Source: Lentisphaera araneosa HTCC2155 (GTDB lineage: Bacteria > Verrucomicrobiota > Lentisphaeria > Lentisphaerales > Lentisphaeraceae). From it: a stretch of 64,000 nt of DNA. Under the pieces are notes generated by a model that saw only the letters and a list, made by a program, of their open reading frames with translations, was not told the origin of the DNA and did not search any database. Both the position numbers and the translations under genes were made by a program. Below are positions 16,055-24,269 of the stretch, in pieces. Position 1 is the stretch's first letter; every line of letters starts with the position of its first letter. Where the stretch lies: positions 1 through 64,000 of the forward strand of contig NZ_ABCK01000007.1 in the NCBI RefSeq assembly GCF_000170755.1, written 5' to 3'.

Positions 16055-18097
16055 ATGTCTATTGACTGCCATGCATACCCTTTGGAACGATTTTTTGGGG
16101 CGTTTATTGTGGGACTTATCACTTTTCTTCCCTGGCATTCACTGCCCCTCATGGCTCAAAGCCTCATTCTGCTCAGTAGCCTACTTTTCCTATTTTATAA
16201 AAAGCTTTACTCACTAATTTTTTTTGTTTTACTCGGTGCTCTCTGGGCGATTTTGTTTCAAGAACGGGAACCTGAAAAATTTAAGGCAATGGGTGGCTCA
16301 CTACTGGCTCGAGTCGATGATAGCCAAATCGTTCATGGCCAGACGAAGCGGAGGACCATTGAAATTTCTGTACAGTCATTCACCGGTCATGACCAAACTC
16401 AATTGACTGACTTTAAGGCCCTCTTTGAAAAGCCAAGAGAACTGGAAACTCACTTCCATGATCAGATAAGCTGCCAAGGTTCATTAGTCCCCGTAAGTAG
16501 TCAGCTCGCTTCCGACCAGGCTTACATCAAGCATTTACACCTCCGGGGTATTTTCTGGAAATTCATTCCTCTATCTGAACAAGATATCAAAATCGCCCCT
16601 CAAAAATCTCTGCAAAAAAGCATTCTCAATGGGCGAGATAATTTCTTGGGTCGCTTGGAACGGCAACTCGGCAATGAAAGGAATTATACCATTCTCACCG
16701 CCATGCTTTTTGGTCTCAAACAAGAACTCAGTAGTAGCCAAAAAGATACCCTCCGACGATCAGGACTGATGCATATCTTTGCCGTATCTGGTTTACATGT
16801 GGGTATCGTTGCCTTTATTCTTTTATGGCTTATGCGACTGCTATTAATTCCCGTATGGTGGAGATTCTCTTTGCTCCCCATCATTCTAATTCCCTACTTA
16901 ATCATGACGGGTTTACCGGCTTCTGCACTGAGGGCTTGGGTTATGATTAGTATTTGGTCCATTGGACTTTGCTTGAGTAAGAGTAGCATCAGCCTCAATA
17001 GCCTTTATGCGGCTGGATTTGTCATCTTACTTTTTGATCCCAACCAAGTCCTACTCGCTGGCTTCCAATTTTCCTTCCTAGTGATTTTTGCTTTGCTCAT
17101 GAGTCTCAAGCCCTTAGATGAACTCTGCAAAATTCTCGATGAAAAAATTAATTGGGGACAAAGTTTTTCTTATCATCGGCATCACTTAAAAAATAAGATT
17201 CTCAAAACTTTTGGCATCACTTTTGTGGCCTACATGAGTTCTTTAGGAATGAATATTTACCTCTCGGCAAATAGTAATCCCTTTTCCCTCTTGGTTAACT
17301 TAATTTGTATCTTTTTAGCTGCTCCGCTTATGGCTTGCGCCCTACTTTCGAGTGCCCTTCCCTTTTTAAGTCCTTTACTCAATAGCTTTACGGATTTTTT
17401 TGCGGGACTCGCAAATATGAGCTCACAATTTTCGCTTAAGCTAGGAGATTTACCCGGCTTTGTTTGTGCCTTGTATTCTCTCTCTTTTCTAATGATTTTG
17501 CGCTTACGCCCCACAGTTAAAACTCAAATGATTTTACTCTCGTCTCTGCTTTTCTCTTTGATCTTATTTTTGCAATGGAATCACGATGATGAGGGGATTA
17601 TTATCTTTCGGGGCACTGGTCAAGAGCAAGTTTCCCTCGCTATTTTCGAAAAGGATCAAAGTCTCTTAATCAACTGCAGTGATTTTCAGGCGGCGAGTTT
17701 CTTTATAAACGAATGTGATAAACGGGGACTTTCGCGCATTGATTTACTCATTTGCGATAATCGCAAAAATTCTTCTTTAGGTTCACTCAGCTTGCTCAAT
17801 AAGCAAAGGCTCCAAAGCCTCACATTTCTCAACCCACGCTCAACGCCAACTCAATTTCAGCAATACCTTCACCAACAGAGTTTTGAGATGAATTGCCCCC
17901 TCTATTTTTCACCACCTCTGCATAGCCCGATTAAAAAAATTGATACGCAAAGTTTTACTTGGGGTTCCTACCAGATTGAGCTCAAAAATTCACATTTAGG
18001 GAAAACTGAACTCAGTATTCACCATAAAGATAAGAGTATCAATCGTTCATTAGCCATGGCCAACTACCCTCAAATCGAAGTCATTCCACTGCAATAA
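16055..18097 (+). CDS. comEC: ComEC/Rec2-family DNA uptake channel with degenerate C-terminal domain
   Basis: A 680-residue multi-spanning membrane protein. ATG 16055 is used since GAGGAGAGG lies just upstream; the ATG at 16037 would place that site inside the gene. It has an N-terminal pair of membrane spans, a soluble DUF4131-like region, then the competence domain with the signature GLMHIFAVSGLHVGIVA and ALRAWVMISIW (about residues 240-300), and about eight further spans. The C-terminal 150 residues occupy the place of the metallo-beta-lactamase-like nuclease domain, but the HxHxDH zinc motif is missing: the equivalent stretch reads LLICDNRKNSSLGSLSLL. It would import single-stranded DNA in transformation; nuclease function seems lost. 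Confidence 0.88.
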   Translation: MSIDCHAYPLERFFGAFIVGLITFLPWHSLPLMAQSLILLSSLLFLFYKKLYSLIFFVLLGALWAILFQEREPEKFKAMGGSLLARVDDSQIVHGQTKRRTIEISVQSFTGHDQTQLTDFKALFEKPRELETHFHDQISCQGSLVPVSSQLASDQAYIKHLHLRGIFWKFIPLSEQDIKIAPQKSLQKSILNGRDNFLGRLERQLGNERNYTILTAMLFGLKQELSSSQKDTLRRSGLMHIFAVSGLHVGIVAFILLWLMRLLLIPVWWRFSLLPIILIPYLIMTGLPASALRAWVMISIWSIGLCLSKSSISLNSLYAAGFVILLFDPNQVLLAGFQFSFLVIFALLMSLKPLDELCKILDEKINWGQSFSYHRHHLKNKILKTFGITFVAYMSSLGMNIYLSANSNPFSLLVNLICIFLAAPLMACALLSSALPFLSPLLNSFTDFFAGLANMSSQFSLKLGDLPGFVCALYSLSFLMILRLRPTVKTQMILLSSLLFSLILFLQWNHDDEGIIIFRGTGQEQVSLAIFEKDQSLLINCSDFQAASFFINECDKRGLSRIDLLICDNRKNSSLGSLSLLNKQRLQSLTFLNPRSTPTQFQQYLHQQSFEMNCPLYFSPPLHSPIKKIDTQSFTWGSYQIELKNSHLGKTELSIHHKDKSINRSLAMANYPQIEVIPLQ

Positions 18098-18125
18098 AAA
18101 AGGCAGATACCTAAGTACCTGCCTT
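18092..18125 (-). terminator. Intrinsic terminator after nadA
   Basis: On the minus strand a stem AAGGCAG/CTGCCTT with a partly paired interior is followed by six T. It lies 50 bases past the nadA stop codon and directly at the end of the convergent comEC gene. Confidence 0.8.
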
Positions 18126-18173
18126 AATTCACTACTGAGTTTGTTGCGATAAAATTATCGCATCTGGCAATAG

Positions 18174-19196
18174 TTATTTGCGCTTTTCAGCGTAATGGAA
18201 CATGGCGTCGATACAACGACGTGAACCATCAATATCCTCTTGAGTGAGGTGAATTTCATTATGAGCTTTTGGATTCTTTAGGCATTCCAAAACATTCTCT
18301 AGTGTGTTTGCTTTCATGTATTTACATACTGAGCAAGAACCCACAAAATTCTTTTCGGGCATCTCCACTTGAAGGCGAGCCGAGAGGCCACATTCCGTGA
18401 GCATGAGAAAATCATCTGCAGCAGATGTTTCCATAAACTTGAGAAGCTGAGCCGTTGAACCCACAAAATCGGAGTGATGTAAAACACCTGGGCTGCACTC
18501 GGGGTGGGCCAAAACTTTTACACCATCAAATTCACCACGGATATAATCGATCATATCGGGATCATATTCTTCGTGTACGTAGCAAACGCCATCCCAGAGT
18601 TTGATATCTTTTTCAACGCCACGACGCTTCATTTCGTCAATGATGTTGAGTCCCATTAATTTATCGGGAACAAAGAAAATCTTGTCCGTTGGGAGGTCTT
18701 CGATAATGTTATAAACATTGCCCGAGGTCACACATACGTCGCACTGAGCTTTCACATCCGCAGTGGTATTTATGTAGCAAACAAAAGTATAATCAGGGTT
18801 GTCTTGCTTCAATTTGCGCACGTTAGCACCCGTGATCGAGTCAGCTAAACTACAGCCATTAAGTGCTGCGGGTACATAGACATTTTTCTCGGGGTTGAGG
18901 ATTTTTGCGGTTTCCGCCATGAATTTCACAGCGACAAAAAGTATGTTATCCGCTCCACTCTCGAGCGCATTGCGGCTGAGTTGGTAGGAATCACCCGTGT
19001 AATCGGACACACCATAGACAATCTCTGGATTGACGTAGGAGTGCGCGAGAATCACTGTGTTTGTTTCTTTTTTGAGACGGTTAATCTCATTAATCATTGG
19101 AGCGATCTTATCGCAGTACTCTTCTGTGTAGCTGCAGGTAGAACCTGCAACCGTCACATTTTTGAGTTTCTCATGCAGTTGATCTGATGTTATCAT
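18174..19196 (-). CDS. nadA: Quinolinate synthase A
   Basis: A 340-residue NadA, normal length. It condenses iminoaspartate with dihydroxyacetone phosphate to quinolinate in NAD synthesis. Substrate and cluster motifs are present: VILAHSYVNPEI, VAVKFMAETAKILNP, ALNGCSLADS, a CDVCVTSGN segment, LAHPECSPGVLHHSDFVGST, TECGLSARL and SCSVCKYMKAN. Three conserved Cys (in LNGCSL, TECGL and the SCSVC region) can ligate the [4Fe-4S] cluster. A GAGAG site precedes the ATG. It starts nine bases after the glycogen phosphorylase stop codon, so the two are co-transcribed although they have no evident shared pathway. No nadB or nadC is nearby. Confidence 0.95.
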   Translation of the reverse strand: MITSDQLHEKLKNVTVAGSTCSYTEEYCDKIAPMINEINRLKKETNTVILAHSYVNPEIVYGVSDYTGDSYQLSRNALESGADNILFVAVKFMAETAKILNPEKNVYVPAALNGCSLADSITGANVRKLKQDNPDYTFVCYINTTADVKAQCDVCVTSGNVYNIIEDLPTDKIFFVPDKLMGLNIIDEMKRRGVEKDIKLWDGVCYVHEEYDPDMIDYIRGEFDGVKVLAHPECSPGVLHHSDFVGSTAQLLKFMETSAADDFLMLTECGLSARLQVEMPEKNFVGSCSVCKYMKANTLENVLECLKNPKAHNEIHLTQEDIDGSRRCIDAMFHYAEKRK

Positions 19197-19205
19197 TTTA
19201 CTCTC

Positions 19206-21653
19206 TTAATAGGGCTTTATATCCCATATTTCTTCTGCGTATTGTTTAATTGTTCGGTCGGATGAAAAGCCGCCCATATTTGCAATGTTGAGAATAGCAC
19301 GTTTTGCCCAATCGTCTTCCTTAATGAAATCATTAGACACAAGTTCTTGAGCATCAGAATAACTTTCAAAATCCGCCGCCAATTTATAGTGATCACCACC
19401 TATGGTGAGTGAATCAACTAATGGACGGAACAGCTCGGGGTCTTCTGGGCAGAAAAAGCCAGAAGAAATCAAGTCGAGTGCATTCGCTAAATGAGAACCG
19501 TGTGGCATGTAGTCGTGAGGATTATAACCGTTTTGGTTAAGGTTTGTCACGCCATCAACATCGAGACCAAAAATATAAATATTATCGTCGCCAACAGCGT
19601 CTTTAATTTCCACGTTTGCACCATCCAAAGTACCGATAGTTAAAGCACCATTGAGGGCAAACTTCATATTGCCTGTTCCCGAAGCTTCTTTACCTGCAGT
19701 AGAGATTTGCTCGGAGAGGTCAGTGGCTGGAACGAGAACTTCTGCCATACTCACGCTGTAGTTGGGAAGGAAAAGGACTTTGAGAAACTTATTCACTTCT
19801 GGATCATTGTTGACGATTGCCGAAACTGAGTTCACCATCTTGATGATGAGCTTCGCCATGTAGTAACCCGGAGCCGCTTTACCGGCAACGATAATTGTAC
19901 GTGGCGTGTAGTGCCCCTTGGGGTTCGCTTTAATCTTCTGATACAAATGAATCGCATGGAGAATATTGAGCAGCTGACGCTTGTATTCGTGAAGGCGTTT
20001 CACTTGTATATCAAAGATTGAATTGACATCAAGTTCGTCACCCGTGAGGTCCTTTACGTATTCAGCTAAGCGCGTTTTGTTATTCTTTTTGATTTTAGAA
20101 ATTTCCTTGCGGAAAACTTTATCTTCTGCAAAAGGAATGAGTTTTTGTAACTCGTCGAGATCAGTGACCCATTTGTCGCCAATTTTGGAAGTGATGAGTT
20201 CAGAGAGTTCAGGATTACACTTCCTCAACCAGCGGCGAGGTGTAATACCATTGGTCTTGTTGTTGAATTTTTTTGGATAGAGATCGTAGAAATCTCTGAC
20301 CAAATCATGCTTCAAAAGTTCTGTGTGCATCGCGGCCACACCATTAACTGAAAAACTACCGACAATCGCGAGGTAAGCCATGCGAACCATTTTCTCGCCA
20401 CCCTCTTGGATGATCGACATATCGCACTGACGCTCATTATCACCTGGGTATTTTTGCGCCACTTCACGCAAGAAGTGATAGTTGATCTCATAGATGATCT
20501 GCATGTGACGTGGAAGTAAGTTTTCGATTAAACCCACGGGCCATTTCTCTAATGCTTCTGCAAGTAAAGTGTGATTTGTGTAGGCAAAAACTTGTCGAGT
20601 GATGTTCCAAGCTTCATCCCAAGTGAGGCCTTCGTCATCCATGAGAATACGCATCAGCTCTGGTACGGCAATTGCGGGGTGAGTGTCATTGAGTTGGCAG
20701 ACGACTTTTTTTGGTAAGTCAGAAATTGGTAAGCCAAGATCTTTGAAGTCCTCAATCATATCGGCAAGTGTTGCCGCTGCAAGAAAGTACTGCTGCTTCA
20801 AGCGCAGTTCTTTACCTTCGTAATTATTATCGTTGGGATAAAGAACTTTTGTAATATTTTCTGTGAGCGATTTTTGGATGTTGGCGTTAATGAAGTCGCC
20901 TTGGTTGAAATCAGTGAGGTTAAAACCAAAGATCGAACGCGCTGACCAAAGGCGAAGTGTATTGACTGTGCCCATGGAGAATCCTGGAATTGGCGTATCG
21001 TAAGGCATCGCAAGAACATCTTCGGTATCCACCCAAGTGCACCATTGCTTACCGTCGTGATCTTTGTAACACTCCACATGTCCGTAAAACTTGATAACGC
21101 GCTTGCGTTCCGGGCGAACCACTTCCCAAGGATTACCAAAACGTAACCAGTTATCGGGCTCTTCAACTTGATGACCATGATCGATTTTTTGACGGAAGAT
21201 CCCATAATCATAACGAATACCTGAACCGAAGCCTGGTAAATCTAAGCTTGCAATTGAGTCGAGGAAACAAGCGGCTAAACGACCCAAACCCCCATTGCCA
21301 AGTCCCGCATCCATCTCTTCATCGAGAAGGTCTTCGAGCTCAACACCTAATTCTTTGAGCGCTGTATCGGCCTGATCAAAAAAACCACAGTTAATCAAGC
21401 TATTACCTAGCGTACGACCCATGAGAAACTCTAGGGAGATGTAATACATTCTCTTGGGAGCGTCTTTGCTCGCCAATTTTTGATTCGTTGTTTTCCACGC
21501 TTCGACCTGAAGGTCACGCACTGTGTAGGCCAAAGCCATGTAAAGGTCGTGCTTATTGCATTCTGACAAATCTTTTGCCAAAGTCATATCCACACGCTTT
21601 TGAAAAGCTTCTTTGAACTTTTTGACGGCAGTTTTTGTTACTTTGCTAGCCAT
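19206..21653 (-). CDS. glgP: Glycogen/starch phosphorylase
   Basis: An 815-residue GT35 phosphorylase, typical length. It releases glucose 1-phosphate from alpha-1,4-glucan using pyridoxal phosphate. Family motifs: YISLEFLMGRTLGNSL, GNGGLGRLAACFLDS, CQLNDTHPAIAVPELMR, TNHTLLAEALEKWP, NGVAAMHTELLK, KTNGITPRRWL, DIQVKRLHEYKRQLLN and the PLP-lysine region EASGTGNMKFALNGALT, with TLDGANVEI. The N-terminal regulatory segments of animal enzymes are absent. It leads an operon with nadA. The upstream 190 bases hold no other gene and should contain its promoter. Confidence 0.96.
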   Translation of the reverse strand: MASKVTKTAVKKFKEAFQKRVDMTLAKDLSECNKHDLYMALAYTVRDLQVEAWKTTNQKLASKDAPKRMYYISLEFLMGRTLGNSLINCGFFDQADTALKELGVELEDLLDEEMDAGLGNGGLGRLAACFLDSIASLDLPGFGSGIRYDYGIFRQKIDHGHQVEEPDNWLRFGNPWEVVRPERKRVIKFYGHVECYKDHDGKQWCTWVDTEDVLAMPYDTPIPGFSMGTVNTLRLWSARSIFGFNLTDFNQGDFINANIQKSLTENITKVLYPNDNNYEGKELRLKQQYFLAAATLADMIEDFKDLGLPISDLPKKVVCQLNDTHPAIAVPELMRILMDDEGLTWDEAWNITRQVFAYTNHTLLAEALEKWPVGLIENLLPRHMQIIYEINYHFLREVAQKYPGDNERQCDMSIIQEGGEKMVRMAYLAIVGSFSVNGVAAMHTELLKHDLVRDFYDLYPKKFNNKTNGITPRRWLRKCNPELSELITSKIGDKWVTDLDELQKLIPFAEDKVFRKEISKIKKNNKTRLAEYVKDLTGDELDVNSIFDIQVKRLHEYKRQLLNILHAIHLYQKIKANPKGHYTPRTIIVAGKAAPGYYMAKLIIKMVNSVSAIVNNDPEVNKFLKVLFLPNYSVSMAEVLVPATDLSEQISTAGKEASGTGNMKFALNGALTIGTLDGANVEIKDAVGDDNIYIFGLDVDGVTNLNQNGYNPHDYMPHGSHLANALDLISSGFFCPEDPELFRPLVDSLTIGGDHYKLAADFESYSDAQELVSNDFIKEDDWAKRAILNIANMGGFSSDRTIKQYAEEIWDIKPY

Positions 21654-21852
21654 AATCAGGTATCCTCAATCTTTTGTGTAATTTTTACCGACTTAAAGAT
21701 AGAAGACTCTGAAAATAAATTCAAAACTCAGAGGCTTTCCTGTGACACTGAAATGAGTTAATTTATGGTAAAGTTATGGTTGCGCTACACTTTTAATTCA
21801 CTCTCAAGCTCACTGTAGATCTAGCCAACTTCACGCTGCCTATATACTTAAC

Positions 21853-22665
21853 TTACCCCGATTCAACCTGCTTCACTCTACTCCAGGAAGCATGTCTTTG
21901 TAACAACGCATCTAAAACACTGCGATTAAGCTTGGCAAAACTACCAAACTCTCTGATTGCCTCACAGACGAGTTTTAATCGTTTTGAGTAAAGCGCAAAA
22001 ACCTGAGCGTCACTCTTCGTTTCCATACCTCCATTAAATAGACGGATACAATGAATGATATTTTTTTTGATTCTCTTTCCCAATGAAACTTTTTTCAAAA
22101 GGTCTGACCAAGAGGTGAACTGATAATGTTGAGGTGAGCTAACCATTTGTGCTCGAACTGCATTCATCTCGACATACTGCATACATTGAATAAGTACCTT
22201 CGTGTCCTTTAATTGAATAGATCTGAAATTATGGTTAAAGAGTTGTCCTCTACGGGCATTATCACCCTGCCGATTATACCAACGAGTGAAACGTTTTTGC
22301 ACGTTGCCAATGAAATCACTTAAATTATTTAAACGGTTTTTGAATTTGCGGATTTCGCAACTGCGCGCATCTAAAGCGTATTTTCTGCCTCGATATTTTT
22401 GCTCTCTTATGGCAACTTCTCTTAGGCTTAAATTAGCTAGAGCATTTTTCTCATGACAAATTATAAAATGAGCATGGGTACTCATTATTGTGTAGCAAAG
22501 ACACTTGAGTTCATAAATATCTTCGAGCCAAAAAAACAGATCTTTCAATCGGCTCTTATGATTTTCGTCAAAGGCATATTCTTTATTCCCGTAAGTATTA
22601 TCGGGAACTTTAATAATGATATGATAAAAACTGACTTCACTTTTAGTATCTAAATAACGTTTCAT
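21853..22665 (-). CDS. RAYT-type (Y1, IS200-like) transposase
   Basis: A 270-residue REP-associated tyrosine transposase. The HUH metal motif is STHAHFI with His64 and His66; the single catalytic tyrosine is probably Tyr130 in RFTRWYNRQ; the downstream motif YVEMNAVRAQMV matches the Y[VI]xxNPVRA block of this family. AGGAG precedes the ATG. RAYTs are usually single-copy, do not form IS elements with terminal repeats, and act on short palindromic REP sequences. No IS-like ends are seen around it. The 20-bp palindromic motif at 4823 and 4893 is a possible but unproven substrate. Confidence 0.9.
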   Translation of the reverse strand: MKRYLDTKSEVSFYHIIIKVPDNTYGNKEYAFDENHKSRLKDLFFWLEDIYELKCLCYTIMSTHAHFIICHEKNALANLSLREVAIREQKYRGRKYALDARSCEIRKFKNRLNNLSDFIGNVQKRFTRWYNRQGDNARRGQLFNHNFRSIQLKDTKVLIQCMQYVEMNAVRAQMVSSPQHYQFTSWSDLLKKVSLGKRIKKNIIHCIRLFNGGMETKSDAQVFALYSKRLKLVCEAIREFGSFAKLNRSVLDALLQRHASWSRVKQVESG

Positions 22666-22809
22666 TTGAGGTCTCCTTTCTTCTACGTAAATAAATACTT
22701 AAAGCTTTTCAAGCACAAGTTATCTGCATAAAATAACCATATAAATAATTCTTAACCACTTCACTTAAAATATATTACAAAATTTTTATAGTTTTCTGGG
22801 AAAATTGAA

Positions 22810-22987
22810 GAAGTACTTTATAAAGAGGGGGTGTGCTAAAAGTATGGGCCGTTTGAGGCAAGTGAACTTTATAACAATGAAGTGCCTGGCGTTGATGGGC
22901 TGTACAGGGTGGATCGCAATACCATTCTTCACCAACGAAGTACTTTATAAAGAGACTTAGAAAGAAGTACTTTATAAAGAGACTTAG
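22810..22987. repeat. Three copies of an 18-24 bp repeat around a duplicated gene fragment
   Basis: GAAGTACTTTATAAAGAG occurs at 22810, 22937 and 22964; the last two copies share a further six bases (ACTTAG). The third overlaps the stop codon of the pseudouridine synthase gene. They bracket the duplicated fragment at 22835-22933, so the whole block looks like a local duplication at the 3' end of that gene. Confidence 0.95.
22835..22933 (-). pseudogene. Partial duplicate of the pseudouridine synthase 3' region
   Basis: These 99 bases are identical to 23047-23145 (offset 212), internal to the intact gene next door. The fragment has neither start nor active-site region and cannot make the enzyme. 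The absence of any substitution points to a recent event or gene conversion. The rest of the 22666-22983 gap shows no gene. Confidence 0.9.
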
Positions 22988-23640
22988 AGGTATTGACTCA
23001 AGCCGTGATTTTGTGCCAATTGCTTTAAATCTTCGGCTAAGGGTGAGCTAAAAGTATGGGCCGTTTGAGGCAAGTGAACTTTATAACAATGAAGTGCCTG
23101 GCGTTGATGGGCTGTACAGGGTGGATCGCAATACCATTCTTCACCTACAAGTGGATGACCTAAATGACTTAGGTGAATGCGGATTTGATGGGTCCGACCT
23201 GTAAAGATCTTGACTTTAATGAGACTAAAATCCTTAACACTTCCTATAACTTCAAAATGACTATGAGCAGTTTTGCCTTCGGCATGTATGCCTAAACTGC
23301 GAGCATCTACCTTTCCAATACGCCCATGCTCTTCGCATTGCTTCCAGCTGGGAACGCCGTGAACAATTGCCAAATATTGTTTATCCGCTTGCGCTTGCTC
23401 TAGCAGTTCTTTGTAATATTTAACGAGTTTCTTTTCCGTGACAAACAAGTTAATACCACTAGTATCCGCATCGAGTTGATGAACGGCCCAAACCATGGCT
23501 CCCTGACGCTGTATGAGCCAATATTGGAGACAATCATCATCGTCTAATTTTCTCCCTGTAGACGGGAGGTCATAGGGTTTATTAAGAACTAATAGACCAT
23601 CTTTTTCATAGATAATACGCTTCTCTAGGTCAGCTATCAT
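22984..23640 (-). CDS. RluA-family RNA pseudouridine synthase
   Basis: A 218-residue catalytic-domain-only enzyme. The active-site motif VHQLDADTSGINLFV carries the catalytic Asp; the usual Arg of HRLD is Gln here, seen in several divergent members. FTGRTHQIRIHLSHLGHPLVG is the RluA C-terminal signature. No S4 domain is present. It isomerises uridines in rRNA or tRNA; the target cannot be told. It lies 15 bases downstream of the globin gene, in line with the DNA repair genes upstream. A 99-bp piece of it is duplicated just past its stop codon. Confidence 0.88.
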   Translation of the reverse strand: MIADLEKRIIYEKDGLLVLNKPYDLPSTGRKLDDDDCLQYWLIQRQGAMVWAVHQLDADTSGINLFVTEKKLVKYYKELLEQAQADKQYLAIVHGVPSWKQCEEHGRIGKVDARSLGIHAEGKTAHSHFEVIGSVKDFSLIKVKIFTGRTHQIRIHLSHLGHPLVGEEWYCDPPCTAHQRQALHCYKVHLPQTAHTFSSPLAEDLKQLAQNHGLSQYL

Positions 23641-23655
23641 TGAAAGGCGCCCGCC

Positions 23656-24066
23656 CTATTCTTTATTCACCATCCAAGGAGAAAAACCGGCAATGAAGCC
23701 AATAAAGCTATCGAGGTGCTGTTCGGGAAAATTGTAATCTTGAGGATTCTTAAGAACTTTGAGAAAACACGCCAACCATACGTCACGGGAATTCATATCA
23801 ATGGGAAAAGGAAAATGGCGGCGGCGTAACATAGGATTACCATAACGCTGATGATAGAGTGGCGGGCCACCACAAAGTCCCACAAAAAAGCAGGCGGATT
23901 TATCTGCGGCTTCCGCTAGCCCCTCTGGATCAGTTGGGAACATGTCTTTAATGGATGAATTCGCAAATTCATCGTAAACATCATGTAAGAGGCGAAACAT
24001 ATTTTCTTCGCCCATGAGTTGATAGATTTCTGGATTGGGAGGGTCGACTTGTGGAGGGCCATTCAT
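23656..24066 (-). CDS. Group II truncated haemoglobin
   Basis: A 136-residue globin. The block FVGLCGGPPLYHQRYGNPMLRRRHFPFPI is the group II trHb signature, here given in parts: GGPPLYHQRYG, then LRRRHFPFPI with the proximal His. Tyr in LLHDVYDEF is the likely B10 residue, and Trp in RDVWLACF is the G8 residue typical of group II. Such proteins bind O2 and NO and often handle peroxide or nitrosative stress. AGGTGA lies upstream of the ATG. It sits between DUF2256 and a pseudouridine synthase on the same strand. Confidence 0.88.
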   Translation of the reverse strand: MNGPPQVDPPNPEIYQLMGEENMFRLLHDVYDEFANSSIKDMFPTDPEGLAEAADKSACFFVGLCGGPPLYHQRYGNPMLRRRHFPFPIDMNSRDVWLACFLKVLKNPQDYNFPEQHLDSFIGFIAGFSPWMVNKE

Positions 24067-24119
24067 AATTTCACCTAGATTTTTTCATTGATATTAATTG
24101 ATCGAGAAAAAAAGACAAG

Positions 24120-24269
24120 TCAGCTTTTATGCTTCAAACTATGACGATTACTGGCACATCGTTTTGAACAGTATTTGACTTCTGACCAATTTTTCTCCCA
24201 TTTTTTACGCCATGTGAAGGGGTGATTACAAACAAGACAAATTTTCTGAGGCAAATCAGCTTTCTTCAT
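24120..24269 (-). CDS. DUF2256 small zinc-finger-like protein
   Basis: A 49-residue protein, [20 protein letters not shown] at its start, that matches the DUF2256 family: Cys11-x2-Cys14, a [10 protein letters not shown] segment, then YCSKRC (Cys34, Cys38), a likely zinc site. Its ATG lies inside the last codons of the upstream helicase gene (14-base overlap), which suggests coupled translation. The family is often found next to photolyase or other DNA-repair genes; the function is unknown. Confidence 0.88.
   Translation of the reverse strand: MKKADLPQKICLVCNHPFTWRKKWEKNWSEVKYCSKRCASNRHSLKHKS

Noticed and set aside
22666-22809. Terminal repeats defining an IS around the RAYT gene
   Set aside because: No inverted or direct repeats flank the gene on both sides, as expected for RAYTs.
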